The notes under the pieces are model-generated. The model had not been told where the DNA came from and did not search any database. It worked only from the letters and a program-made list of their open reading frames with translations. The position numbers were made by a program, and so were the translations under genes. Shown here piece after piece: positions 1 through 12,585 of a stretch of 64,000 nucleotides of DNA (its first letter is position 1; the number at the start of each line of letters is the position of its first letter). Source of the DNA: Pisaster brevispinus (taxonomy: Eukaryota > Echinodermata > Asteroidea > Forcipulatida > Asteriidae); contig JAMKCF010000002.1 of assembly GCA_023634235.1 (NCBI GenBank), positions 7,014,722 through 7,078,721 of the forward strand. Direction: 5' to 3'.

Positions 1-1105
1 TCAAGTAAACGACTGTTAATTGTATGCCTAATCCTACATAAAGAGTGCACTTTGTAAGCAATAGATTTACAGAAATTCCTGACATGCAATTCCCAGGTGA
101 GGTTATTGTCAACTTCTACTCCTAGGTAACGAACATTATTTACTTGTTCAAGTTGAGTGCCTTCAAGATGAATATTCAGTTTGTTGGTAGAGTGAGTATG
201 ACGAGGTTTTAGGAGCATGATTTTAGTTTTAGTCGGATTAATACGAAGACGATGATTTTCATACCATTTGGAGATATTAATAATATTGGATTGTAAAATT
301 TGATTGACATCATCAGTATCATTACCTGTCGTGTAAATAACAACATCATCGGCAAATATATTGCAGGTACTAGAGTTAACGCTTTGGGTGATGTCGTTAA
401 TAAAAATAATGAATAGTACAGGCCCTCAAACAATTCCTTGTGGTAAGCCAACAGTAATGTGATTAGGTTTGGAAACTTTACCAAGGCAGTTAACGACTTG
501 TTTCCTATTAGTAATATAATTCTTAAACCACTTGTGTTCATTGCTTAATACACCATATTTACTTAATTTGAACAGTAAACGATCATAGTCTATATCAAAG
601 CATTTAGAAATGTCGAGAAAACAGAAGCCAACAATTTCGTGTTCATTGAATGCCTCATAAAAATCATCAATAACACGATGCAAACTAGATTGTGTCGAAT
701 GGTTCTTAAGAAAAGCAAATTGATCAACGTTGATCATGTCATGATCAGTGAGATAGTCCAGAAGTTGCTTTTGAACAATCTTTTCAATGATCTTAGCTAT
801 GTGACAGACAATCGAAATAGGTCTGTAGTTCCCTTTGTTTTTTTGCACCCTTTTCCTTTATAAATTGGTGTAGTTCGAGCAAACTTCCAATCATCTGATA
901 CAAATCCAGTCATGAGTGACATATTCACAATATAACAAAGAGATTTATGAATAAAAGGAGAGGCCAATCTAAGTAATTTGGTATCGAAATATAAAATATC
1001 AAGGCTGCTATCATTGCTTAGTTGAGATAAAGCTTTGAGAATATTCTCGTTGGGTACAGTATTAAAAATAAGCTTGTGTGTGCAGTCCGGATTCTTCCAA
1101 TTCAA
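1..1105 (-). pseudogene. non-LTR retrotransposon reverse transcriptase fragment
   Basis: Reading leftward, three overlapping frames together give the palm and thumb of a LINE-type reverse transcriptase: an N-terminal piece (797-1105) ending in a KGKGCKKTKG stretch, a central piece (426-848) with YRPISI, a DISKCFD box and the GLPQG motif, and a third (1-426) with FADDVVIY, the catalytic ADD box, then an LKPRH region and a thumb. The frames change near 845, and a TGA interrupts the coding frame at 424-426 just after GLPQGIV, so the copy is dead. The window edge removes its 3' end. Clade (Jockey/CR1-like) is a guess from motif style. Confidence 0.85.
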
Positions 1106-1879
1106 AGGTAGTGTGGGGGGGGGGGGGGTTGATAGGTAATAGGTGTTCTTTACCCTTGTAGTGTTGCCAATAGCTGTGTGGCCTAATCAAACAGTAAATA
1201 AACAACTGCTGAGTGGTTTGAGGGACGGCAGTTTGCAGAGGGCCTGGGGTGCGGATTTCGAAATGTACTATTTTTTGAAAATTAGTACTGAACCAAAGTG
1301 TTAGTTTTCAGAAGGCTTCAATCTTTATTGTGTGGGTCCAGGGAGCATATATTCATCTGTTCAGAACTTAAGAACACGAATAGTGCCCCCTCAAATTAAG
1401 TAAATTACCCGTAATACAATCTGCCTTCCAATCGCGCCCTTTGGGTTCAGCTTGTAAATTGTTTTCCGTGGATTCACGGAAGGTTAATAATAACTATAGG
1501 CAATTCTACTGGTTTCAAATAATATCCTTGGATCTTGTAAGAACAGTTGATTATATCCTAAAGTCTGAAGGATTTAAATAACAGCTTTGAGCGAAACTGC
1601 TACTCACAGTTCAACCATCAAGCAATGTTTTAAATCAGGAGTTCTGCTCTTGTTCAAAAGTTCCAGCTCAAGTATTTAACTACAGTTTACTCACACCTGT
1701 GGGTTTCCCGATAGAGTCACGCTCTGGTGAATCACTCTTAGTGGCTGCTTGTTGATCTGCTGAAGCCTTTTGAAGCTGTCTCTTCGCTACTGGGTTTACC
1801 CCGCCGATTGTACTCTTATACTTGGCTTTGTCAGAGGTGAAGTCGAGAGCCTCACGGCCTCTCACCTCAGTTGGTCATC
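1106..1879. other. non-coding stretch
   Basis: Contains a poly-G run near 1118-1131 and AT-rich unique-looking sequence. No coding region, RNA gene or element ends were recognised. Confidence 0.5.
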
Positions 1880-2115
1880 CAGTGGCGTAACTAGACATTT
1901 TCATTTGGGGGGGGGCAAGTGGGGGCAAAGATTAAATTTGGGGGTGCCAAAGAAGTGCAAGATTATCATTAAATATGTTAACTGATTTATATATTATAAG
2001 CATAAATTTTCTGTGATTTCACATGGGGGCAAGAGGGGGGGGGGGGGCAAGGGTTCTGAGCGAGGGGCGCAGACCCCCCCCCCCCCTGCCCCCCTCCCCT
2101 CTGGCGGCGCCACTG
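1880..2115. mobile_element. short hAT-like MITE
   Basis: Ends are inverted copies beginning CAGTGGCG, a typical hAT-style terminus. Flanking 8-mers TGGTCATC (1872-1879) and CGGTCATC (2116-2123) match at 7 of 8 positions, as expected of an aged hAT target duplication. The inside holds long G runs (about 1907-1950, 2030-2047) and a C run (about 2074-2095) that can pair or form G-quadruplexes. Non-coding, 236 bp. Confidence 0.65.
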
Positions 2116-2123
2116 CGGTCATC

Positions 2124-3179
2124 TAAATGCCTTACTTTAATTTCAATATAAATATCTGACTACTTATTAGCTTTCATCGTATGTCTCATAAGTAAAAAAA
2201 AAAATCGATACGTTCGTCACTCTTTACAATACCAGAAAAATAAAACTCTTCGTTGCCCTGTAATGTGCAATACATGGTATTATCTTATAGAAATCTATCG
2301 TGTAACGTTAAACGCACACGAATTCACTTATTTACAAATGACATCACCTCTACATGTTTAGCACTAAAATGATTTTCTGGAAATAGCACCTTTCGGATAT
2401 GATATCAAATTTTCCAGATTTTATAACGGTATTTTGTTATACAAAATACACTAACGAGGTCGAATGAACATACAGTCAGCAGATGGATAAGTTGTCTGGC
2501 TGTGTGCAAACAATCAGGTCGAGATTTGTCCTGTTTCTCACAGCAAATTAAACTTGCAGAGCAAAACTATCTGCATAGTACTTGTATCTTAACGATCAGA
2601 AGATCTCGCTATTTTACTCCAAATTGTATCAATAAAAATGCAACTATTTATCTGAAAATACTCTACACGAAACACGGCTATACTGCTAGTGCCCGGTAGT
2701 AAGGAATGCCAAGCATTCACCCAGTCGAGCAAAAACAAATGTTCGCTTAATTACCCAGCTTGCTCTGCAGGCAGCACACATGACGCAATACATCTTTTCA
2801 AAGCTCACGCGATGAAAGAGTAAAAATTTCAAACAAACATATTTTAACTTTATATTTACTGTGCCATTACACTTGACCTAGAGGTGCCCAAGTTTCCGCT
2901 GTTTCTTCTGCTTATAATTACGTGAAAGAGTTTATGTATTTTAACATATCGTGAACATTACTAAACCCTCTCTCCCATTTCAAAATGTGAACAAAATCAA
3001 CGGCCTTCATCAATAATGTTAGTCAGCCTATTTTAAAGGGCAAGGTATATTTTAATACTGAATTTGTATACATAATACTTGAGATTGTATATATACTTTA
3101 AAAAAATTATTTATACAATTTATTCATACTGCTTTTTTACACGTTTTTGTGATGCTTATTTTTACTTTTAAGACAAATA
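2124..3179. other. non-coding stretch
   Basis: AT-rich sequence without a credible ORF, RNA gene or element terminus. Confidence 0.5.
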
Positions 3180-3740
3180 AATGCCATGGAGATGTCCTAG
3201 AAACGGCATCATGGGTACTTGGCCTCAAAACCTGACGTCAGTATCGGTTAGTACGTGGATCAAATAGACATATTTAAATTGTATCCCTAAACGGGATAAA
3301 CTAACGAGTTAAAGCACCCCGAACGTGACCATATTATACCTTGTAATTTTCTCGTGTTTTTGTCAAGTTTAAGGAAGTTTGCCAATACATGCCGCCAAAG
3401 ATGTTTTAAAGGCAATATTGAAATATTTACATTACACAATTTAATACAAAAACGTTTTATTATTCAATAATCATTTTTTTGGATAAAGTATCGATTTAAA
3501 TTAAATACATTTTTGGGGAAAGTTACATCACACATATAAGGATTAATAGTAAAGTTTGTTTTAATTGAAGCACTGTCAATTATCTTTCGGTTTCTTCTGT
3601 TTTATTTAGATTTCGTTCGACAGGAATCCAGTAAAAGACGTGCAATGATTAGAGTCACTATATACTTGACCGTATACAGCTAAGTGAACTTGATCTCCAT
3701 AGTGCAGGGGAATAACCGCACTGCTGCTCACCTGATGATA
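3180..3740 (-). pseudogene. partial C1q-domain exon plus 3' flank, inverted paralogue of the gene at 20-21 kb
   Basis: On the minus strand, 3606-3740 encodes the last ~45 residues of a C1q globular domain: YHQVSSSAVIPL, a DQVHL segment and SFTGFLSNEI before the stop. It is clearly related to the C1q end at 20870-21004. Similarity continues beyond the stop: the sequence down to about 3180 resembles 21005-21380 on the other strand, including an ATCTCCATGGCATTTAT block. The exon is cut off upstream, with no collagen region or start, so this is a broken duplicate. Confidence 0.75.
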
Positions 3741-3808
3741 ACCAGCATAAAATGTTATAGTCAAAAGCATGTGAAGATTACATGTATTCAAATATAAATA
3801 AGGCAATT

Positions 3809-3860
3809 AGAGAGAGAGAGAGGGGGAGAGAGGGGAGGGGGAGAGAGAAAGAAAGAAAGT
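3809..3860. repeat. GA-rich simple repeat
   Basis: Runs of AG/GGGAG followed by GAAA units. Confidence 0.9.
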
Positions 3861-5199
3861 AAAGCCATGGCGTATTTCTTAAAAAAATGTTTATGCTCTG
3901 ACCATTTGCTTGTACGCTCAAACGTAGGAAGACAACATTTTACTTTTAGGCCTACACGTACATCCTATGTATAACAAAATATTATGATAGGGACAACCGG
4001 TAACAATATGATAACTTTCAATTTGGATGAGTCTTCTGCAATTGAAGTTGCATACAATAGTAAACGAGACAATAACAATGAAATAAACTCAAATGACTAA
4101 AATAGAAAATGCTAAACAAACTGCTAACACAGACGTCAGCGGAGAACCCAACACATTTCCTCCATCACAGGCTTCCTTCAGCTGGGGAGAATAGGATTGG
4201 GTTACTGGTACTGGCGCCCTCAGGTGTTCATGGCCACTAGTCTGACAGTGCTCATTGTAGTCGAGGCAAGCAGCGTATCTGACTACGTGAGCGATGAACA
4301 CCATGGACGAGATGAGTCATAGGACCATGGGCGTATATACCAACATCTTCACCTCCATGGGTTTCTATCAGATTAGCGAACAGGGCTGGCTGTGGAAAGT
4401 TGGGTTTCTCTGTGGAAGTGAAAAAACGATGTTTTTATATTTTCAAACGAACTTCCCCCAAACTGTTGTAGCATGAAATTGGAGACACCCCCCCCCCCGC
4501 CAAATAAAAAAAGGGGAATATGTACATCAATGTTACGCTGCACTACTTTCCTTTTCATTTTCACAATGTTCGTAATTGCCATCGTTGCTGATGCCATCGT
4601 TCCATATTAATCTTTACCACGAGACTCATACGACAACCTACTGTTTAGAAACCCTGTAATGATTATTCTGCATGATTAACCCTGGTATTAAAAACAGTTA
4701 GTTTGCTCTAGCAATGAAAGTTCTTAGTTTGCATTTTTCTAGACAACTGTATGAATGAAATGTTCTTACCAGTATCAACATTTGTAAGGTTTCGTCTCTT
4801 TCCCGTTGTTACGTAACTTCTCCTTTCACTGAGCCCTCCTGGGCCTTTTGCATAATGCAGTGTCGTGAAAGATAAATTGTCATCTCCAACTTTTATATCA
4901 TCCAAGCCTGGACAGGGTAAAACGTTATAGTGAGCAAAGTACTTCACTTATACAATTAAAGCTATGATCATAAATAAGATAAATAACATTTTAGAAATGT
5001 GTAACAGTACATGCATAATTATAGTTCTGAGGTGAGGAGCGTTGAAAACGTGTTGTTGTTGTTTTTTGTTTTTGTTTTTATTTGCTCCCGCAAAACTTCA
5101 ATTCGTTCCCTCAAATTAAATATTGTTTCGTATAAATGAAGTGGTATGATAACGGTAAAATGAAAATAGTTGGAAATATGTTTTTCCCTTTACAGGCTC

Positions 5200-6140
5200 C
5201 CTTATTTTGAGCAATACTTGCTGATTTGTGGTTCTATTTATTTAAATTTCCCCTTGGATTGCATAATTGCCTACAGACGGCCACCCAATCTCAGAGATCT
5301 TATTGTCAGGGCAGAAGCCCTCACCCCAAAATGTATGTTAATGTTAACCCCCTTTGCCACAGGGAACTTTCAGGTGTTCCAACACCTCCAAATGCATCGT
5401 CTGTAGACAACACATCAGAGGAACGGACTCCTTCACAAGCCATGCCGAATACAACCATAACAATAGGGGTCATGTAATCTGCACTACCACTAGTCTAATA
5501 TATTAATTATCTTGCAAAGTTGATGGTGTTCAATATAGAGGTAAAACGAGAACTACACCAAGAGACGTTTCTACGGCCACAGATCCACAGTCAGCACTCC
5601 TAAGCTATAAAACACCCGTAGGACATCACTTCAATCTTCCTACTAAATCCATTTCTGACATGATTTTACAGGGCATTGAGGAACTAGGAAAACATAGAGA
5701 GATTGTTCTTCCTAGTAGGGAGAAACTATGGATAATGCGTCACCAGACCATCCAACCCCATGGTCTGAACATCCAAGAAGAAAATAAAAAAAGAAAGAAA
5801 AAAACTTGTTGTCTTTGTCTTCTCCTTTCTACCACAGATATGCCCCCCTGCATGCAGTCTGCCTCATTCACTAATCAATTATTTTTCTCTCCCTTTTCCG
5901 TTCATTGATTTTTTCTTTGTGTTCCCTAACTCTTGTCATCAAACCAGCCCCCCCCCCAATGCCCAACCGCTGTTTTACCCTCCTCTCTGTTCATACTCCT
6001 GCATTCTATGTGTACTTTCATCTCTATCATCTGTTTCCGCTTGACTGGTTTTGTTACACTGGACAAAATACCTGTTTATGTTTAGTCTGGTCATTCAGCC
6101 TTCGAGAAAGACTCTGCTAGGCTCGAAACGTCAGGCCACC
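5200..6140 (+). pseudogene. Penelope-like element, 3' fragment (RT tail and GIY-YIG endonuclease)
   Basis: Lies in an intron of the alkaline phosphatase locus, opposite strand. A RRPPNLRDLIVRA segment (~5275-5315) is the linker that follows the reverse transcriptase in Penelope-like elements. Further on, ~5490-5790 gives a degenerate LIY-xLxCK...VQYRGKT strand pair of a GIY-YIG nuclease, then PVGHHFNLP and REKLWIMRHQTIQPHGLN, the characteristic Penelope C-terminus. Frames shift and a TAA falls in the first strand, so the copy is defective; the RT itself is missing. A hammerhead-like tail motif follows at 6078-6135. Confidence 0.75.
6078..6135 (+). ncRNA. hammerhead-ribozyme-like motif of a Penelope element tail
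   Basis: A hairpin (GACTCTGC...GGCTC, imperfect) is followed at once by GAAACGTC, the GAAA box and GUC cleavage triplet arrangement of hammerhead motifs known from Penelope-like elements. A full CUGANGA box is not visible here, so activity is doubtful. Its position just 3' of the Penelope coding end supports the assignment. Confidence 0.4.
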
Positions 6141-9100
6141 ATCTATTTTCTTTTGCATTTATTTATTTGTAATGTGTTTTTTTTTTCTTTTTGTTGTACA
6201 GCAGAAAAATGCAAGCCAGCATGTCACAACTGTTGCAAAATGTATCAATTTCTACGAACAGGGCTTTATCAATTTTTGCTCTACCAATTTTTGCTCTACC
6301 ATTGTTTGCCAATAGGGCTCCCACTATTGAATTACACCGACAGTGGATTTCATTCATGCCCCTTAATGTCATATCCGATCAAACTATACGTATGAGGTTC
6401 AAATCGCCATTCTTACATCAAGTAACAAGATGCATTTTTTAGCACATGAATTTACCAACTAAAATAGTAAGTTAGACCCAAAACTTGTTGGCACTGTTTT
6501 TATGGTCTGTTAAAGAAATGGAAAGAGCTCTAGGGTTAGAGTTTTTGTGACTTGGGACAACATTCTTCATGTCATATTTCATTCCAGGTAGGTCTCTCAG
6601 CTATAAAGAGTCAAATGTGACCAATTGAGGTAACTACGTATGTTCAAAAACACACAATTTATATTTTTCCCCACTGCTATTGTGTGCACGTTTGTAGTCC
6701 TGCCAGGCTCTGAATGACGCCTCATGTGAATATAGAATTACAATAAGAGTCGCTATCAACATTACTGCCTCTTTGAGTCCCAAGGTGTCAACCACCCCAT
6801 CAAACAAACAATTTGAATACTCATTATTACCTAGAATAGGATTCCCCTTGCTCGGGTATCCTCCCATTGTCAACACGTCACTGTGATCAGCTGTGACGAT
6901 CACCAAGGTATCCTCCTCATTGGTCATTTCCATTGCTTTGGAAACAGCCTCTTCCATTGCAATTGTTTCGCGAAGGGAAATATATGCTTTCCCTTTGTGG
7001 TTTCCATGGTCGATTCGACCACCTACCAAAAAAGAAAAGAAAAGAAAAACCAAAGCAAAAGCAACTGAATTGGACCATCAAAGAAACGTTGAGAAAACGT
7101 TGTACACATCTAGTCCCGGCAAGGTTTAGCGGCCCTTTTGAGTTCCAATATTGATTTTGTTATGGTCACATGATACTTCATATTCTTTATATATAAAATA
7201 AATCAAACAAATGGTTTCATTAATTTAAAAAAATCGTACAAGTTTGTAAACACTGGAATCATTGTTAAAAATATTATAATAAATAAATACATACACGTAA
7301 TAAAGGGTTGCTATGGTAATTAGACAAAGTGGTAGTGAGTGGCCCTTTCGTTAACACGTAATGTGCCCTTTCTTTCGTGTCCCTTGGGGGCTGATCCATG
7401 TCCGGGTCAGCTTGACCCGGAAATAGGTCAGGTCCCCTGAGATCCCGAATTCTGGTCAATTCTGACCATGGAGATGGTATAGTGCACTGTGACTGTATCG
7501 AAGTCTGGAGTAAACAACGGATAATCCTTTGTTAAATCTCACCTTCAACCATGAGGAAGAAACCTTTCTCATTCTTCTGCAGGATCTTGATGGCCTTTTC
7601 CACCATTTGAGAAATAGAGGGCTCACCACCTTTATCATTCAGACGCTCGCTTTCATACTGTACTTCATATGGCTTGTCTCAAAAAGACCTAAACATTTAT
7701 TGGGAGAGAGCGTATAACATGAGCAATGAGATTTACACTGGCTTAGTATTAAGGTAATTATAACGATTGCAGTAGAATTACAATTCGCCTAATATAGTAA
7801 CTGCCTTGAGGGTATTCATTTTATTGTCTATGTTTTATCCTTCATGGGCCAAGGTGCACCTGACTGACGATACACACACGAAAAAAACTCAGCTTGTGAG
7901 GTACAGTGCAGTACCGTTGTAAAGTATAAGTTGTCATATTGTGCCCCCTAAAATTACACTGTGATTATTGTGAAAATACTCTCAGGAAAGAGAATCGGAA
8001 ACCATGTTCAGTAAGAGACACAGACTAGACTAGTTTCTGCTATGTATATGCGCTTTGTGTCTACATAAAAGTGTTTTATTCTACAAAACAGCACAGACGA
8101 CCAGGGAAGCCTGAAATTGTTACCGAGTAGCTGACTTGTTTTGTCTGGGTCGACTTGGTTGAACTCGTCAAGGTTCCATACAAATCGGCTTGTAACTTTA
8201 TCCTTACCGAAAAGCCATTCATCTGCAAGAAATCAAAACATTTATTCAATTAGTCAAGAAAATAAAGCTCGTTTAAGAGTCTATCAGTTTTTTTATAGCT
8301 AATATTTGCTATAAACATTGGATTTACATCTAGCTACGCTTCATGGTGAAGTAGAGATGATCAACCCACCTATAAGGTTACGACCATCTTTACGTGATCC
8401 TTTGACGATGGGATATTCGGGGTCTGACACGGAGTTAGGAAGCATTTTTGATCTACCTCCTCATAGAATTACCTGTGTAAATCAAAACCAAAGAAGACTT
8501 ACGAAAATGAAGAAAGAGACATTTCTATATAATGAAAATGTAGCAAGAAGATCTTGCAAAACAGTTTTTCGTGCATTACTAAACATCAGGCCTCTCTATG
8601 ATTATCTGGACAACGGATGTGCCAGATAGCAAATCCTGTGTGTAATTGTGCAGCATATTTCGGCAAAAAATTGTGTTCTGAAGTTTAGCATGTCAATGAC
8701 GATGTGTATTTCAACCTTTTCCCAAGTCAGCGTTTCAGTCTCTAAATCAATGAATTCATATTTTTATGCTGTTCCCCTTATTGAAAATCAACAGCCTTTC
8801 GATGACACATGGCCACCATGCATACCTCCTGCCAACAACATCCCCAAACAGAGACTGTGACCTTCAATTTAAACTTTTCTTTCTGGCAACAAACTTACCC
8901 AAGGCAGGTAAATAACTCTACCTGGGAACTCCGATGACCAACTGCAATGTCACCTCTTTAAGGTGCCGTGTGCAAGTTAGTTTGAGTGCCATGAAGCAAA
9001 CATTAATTGGGAGTAGGACTATTCCAATAGTAGTTTAAAGGGGACCTCTGAACGTTTTGTACAGACTTTAAAACGCTCTCCTGTTTGATTGTCAAACTGT

Positions 9101-11190
9101 TGGACACGGTCTGACATAGAAACGTTCGCAGGGTAAGGTGGATAATTGGCGATGTGCTTAGCGTCGCGGTCATTGCGCATGGTGCTCTGTAAGCGTAACC
9201 CCATCAAGACTCCCCAGCAATAAATAATTGACGTAAATGCAAAACATTATCTTTACGTTTGTATTGTTGGCCAGGCTTATGAGCTGTTGAGCTATATCGG
9301 TACAACCCAAGGCTGCCTCTTCGTCCGGTATATCTGCATCAATCTCCCATGTACGCTCAGGTGAGTGAGCATACAGAGCTGCTGGAGTAGCGTGTATTAC
9401 TCGAGTAGTCGTGACAAAGCCCGTTGATTTACCTGAAAATGCAAAGTTTTATTTCAGTGTAAAACTATTAGTGGAACTAAAGACAAAACCCTTACTCGAC
9501 ACTTCTTCCTTAAATCTGCCACTTTCGCAGGCATGTTGGGTTCTTCTACACTGAGTGAACTCACGCCAGTTTGTTGCAAATATAGAAAAATGTTCACATT
9601 AGTGAGATAAGTATAAAAGATTTAACCCCATGATTCCCGATTAATCTGCAAAAAAAAATGGCAGTCGCCCGATCTCCACTGATTGTGCTTTGTGTGTTTT
9701 AATTTGCCATTATTCCAGTTACCCACCTGCTTTCTGAGCATGCACCATAATGGAATCCACTGAAGCAGCTTCAATATTTACCGGACACTTCTTCTTCATT
9801 ACAGAGTCATCAAATCCTACTACCCTGCCTTGGCCTTCACACCGCAGAAAAATGCCGTGGCAGAACCCGCCGAGTCCGCTATCTGCTAGTCAGTGTTGTA
9901 TGTCTACAAGAGCAGGCAGTCTGTTAGCGTTGGTTTTTATTATAAAGTATGCAAATTAGTAAAAATTAAAAAGCAAGTATTTTGCTACGCACTTCCTTAG
10001 CTGTGAGAGATTTTGTCATGCAGTGTTATGGCTAAATTGTAACGATGTAATACATTTTTAAACCAAAACACGTTTAAAATCTTAGTCTCAACAATTGAGC
10101 TTGTATGAATGGCTTCGAATATTTAAAATTATTTTAAACCCAATTTGTGGTTAAACATACACTTGGACTCGTTCTCTATTTTACCTGCATGCAATCTAAA
10201 TTATTAATTTGGAAAATAATGTAAAACAATGAAGTTAAATCCGTGATGTACATGTACATCGGGTAGACAATAACTTGTTGGCATAAGTACTATTTTTTCA
10301 CTCATCAGGGCACTTCAACCATTGTAAACATAAACTTAAGACAAATATAGAACCTCAACAAACAGCCCAAAAATTAAGCTAAAACTATTTGCATACGACC
10401 TACCTATACAATTTTCAAATTATGGTGATGTATGTGATCACATGAAGAGAATATTGAGGGTGAATTTAACCTTCGAAAGTCCGAAGCTTGAAAAAGACTC
10501 CCAAGCGAGGACTGTCTCTTCGCCGTCAAATCCTGCTAGCTGCCCCTTGAGAAATCTTGCTGCTGTCACGGTGGAAGGACCCATGCCATCACCCAGTAAC
10601 ATGATTATGTTTTTTGCCACATTTTTGTTGATGTTTTCGGCCCCGTTGATTGCCTTTTTCAAAATATCCTGCGCTTGATCGTTCCAAAATTCTGAATCTT
10701 TGAATGAAACGGAACATAACCCATGGTGATAAGTGTTTGCAATTAATACTATTAATATTAGACTAATTGTGTTTTTCCGGTCAGAAATGAGTCTTCTACA
10801 AAAACTCGTTGGTCCTGTTTTCAGTGGACTATCTTGAAACTATAACAGGAACTCTTGTGGCATTTTTACTTTTCGTGGATAGAATTAATTTCTACGAATT
10901 AAATCACTGCTGCCAATTCCAAACGGTCACAGCTAGAATATCAGACAACATCATACGGCTTTTGACTTGGATCCTTTTCTGTTATGATAACATAAACAGT
11001 TTAAGCTAGTGCCATATGATCGTTGATTATCTTGCCAGTCACTTTTAACACTAATACAAAATTGAAGATTCATTTTCCTGTCTGTTGCAATAAAGCATTT
11101 ACTTACTTCATGACGGATTAATACTTTACTCTGTGAACTCACCAACCCAAAAGCAACAAACGTCATAATCCACTTCATATTAATCACCAT

Positions 11191-11999
11191 TTTGACGACT
11201 CCTTTTTGTTGAAAACAATATACAGCAGAAGGCAAAATCCCAACGGCCTCAATTATCTGTCGGCTACGCATATACCACTACGTCTGTTAGGAGTCAACCT
11301 GTTTTATTGGTAGTTTAAAAAACTGGAAATTTAGACTTTATTCTTCAGTGAGGTTATTATCATTGAACGGACTTTGATTTACAAGAGTTTAACAATATCT
11401 TATCAGATCGATTTAAAATGACATACACAGTAGTTAATATAGTTCTTTATCGTCCACTCTGCCGGTGAGCGACAGTAGTGCTGCCAAACTCCTTGTTAAG
11501 CTGTACATCTGCATCGTTTACCTGCCAAGGTATTAAATCTAAAGTTTGTTGGCCAAAAATATATTTAAAGGGTTATACAGAGGCTGAGATTATTTAATTC
11601 TTAAGCATTTTTGAGTATTTAGCATTTAGCAAAGGTTGCTAAATGGATAGTTTTTAAAAGTGTGTTGCGTAATCTGGAGTTTTTATAGCGCCCTCTATTG
11701 ATCAATTGTTATCATAAAGATTAAACCACAACAGCAAAGTTTATTACTCATTAGAACTCAAGTGCATATAGCGCGAAACGCTACAGGTACGCTGCTCTGA
11801 GGTCACGCGCGCGTTTTTATTCAAAAGGAACAGCTATTGTCCAATGATTTGCCCCCTTTCGGCCTCAGGGGAGCCGTTTTTGAGAGTGTCACGTCATATG
11901 CAAGGGGTCTATAGAGGAACTTTCTGATCCTCTGTCTTGTAGTTTGATACAAAGGTGAAAGGCCGCCAGGGCTAAGGTTGAACTGTATTTATATTGAGT
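11191..11999. other. non-coding stretch
   Basis: Upstream of the alkaline phosphatase first exon, so it may have held that gene's promoter; no convincing promoter motif was identified. A CG-rich patch (GGTCACGCGCGCG) lies near 11801. Confidence 0.4.
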
Positions 12000-12560
12000 A
12001 AATGTTTCATGTACACAGTTTTTTTGAAAAGAAAACTTGCACTTTAACTCATGAAATGACAACCTTTAGAAAATGACGTCATATTGTGAGCGGAAATGGA
12101 AGGAAACTGGTCTGGTACTTCAGGAAGCAATCTGACAGTGCAACGTACTGAGGCGAATAAAGATATAAACACACAATGCTCATAAACTATACTAGAGAGT
12201 TTGGCTCAACTGACCTCCATTCGTAACACACAGATTCATCCAAACCCGTGGTAGAGTAAGTCACTTCCTTCAATCAGTGACTTAAACACGTAAATGTGAT
12301 TGGCTGCTCATAGATTGTCAATCAAACCCCAGAGTAGATTGATGTTCACTTCAATGGAAATGCAACAGTATTTAACCACGCTCTACATGCAGCAGTGTTC
12401 ATAACAACTTTGCATCTAATCAGAAAAGAGGAACCGAGAAGGCTTGAACTAAAACAAATTTTAAAAAACCAAGGTAACACGAAGGTAAGTGTTTCTTGTT
12501 ATACTGTCGGCCCAGGATTTGGTTTCTCGATACATGCAGTGCATTTTACGGTAGCCTCTT
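12000..12560. repeat. dispersed repeat, copy 1
   Basis: Closely resembles 54540-55100 in the same orientation: shared blocks include GAGCGGAAATGGAAGGAAAC, TACTTCAGGAAGCAATCTGA and AGAAAAGAGGAACCGAGAAG. No coding capacity; class unknown. It abuts the foldback palindrome at 12586-13757, and a further shared block (GTAGTAGAGCCTCGTCT) occurs at ~13208 and ~55170, so the foldback may be part of the same element. Confidence 0.7.
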
Positions 12561-12585
12561 ACAAGGTGTTTGTGGTGATGAACAC

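Larger units (their letters stand above)
4090..11190 (-). pseudogene. alkaline phosphatase, multi-exon, apparently inactivated
   Basis: Minus-strand exons recognisable by similarity to animal GPI-anchored alkaline phosphatases (phosphomonoesterases of the outer cell surface, Zn/Mg enzymes). In transcript order: signal peptide from ATG 11190; ~10707-10482 with LLGDGMG (metal-binding Asp); ~9887-9734 with DSAGSATA (catalytic Ser); ~9433-9250 with VTTTRVIHATPA; ~8468-8367; ~8225-8108 with DEWLFG; ~7690-7549 ending KGFFLMVEG; ~7024-6832 with GRIDHG and TADHSD (metal ligands); ~4908-4756; ~4403-4090 with [13 protein letters not shown] and a hydrophobic GPI-signal tail. Lesions: frameshift ~9827; TGA at 8461-8463 inside the VILxGGR motif; frameshift ~7655; a gap plus frameshift at ~4300. 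Several independent lesions favour a pseudogene over sequencing error, but exon edges are approximate and an intact homologue would be needed to be certain. Confidence 0.8.

Noticed and set aside
6634..7053. A single 139-residue protein
   Set aside because: It is one alkaline phosphatase exon plus intron read-through; only about 6832-7024 is coding.
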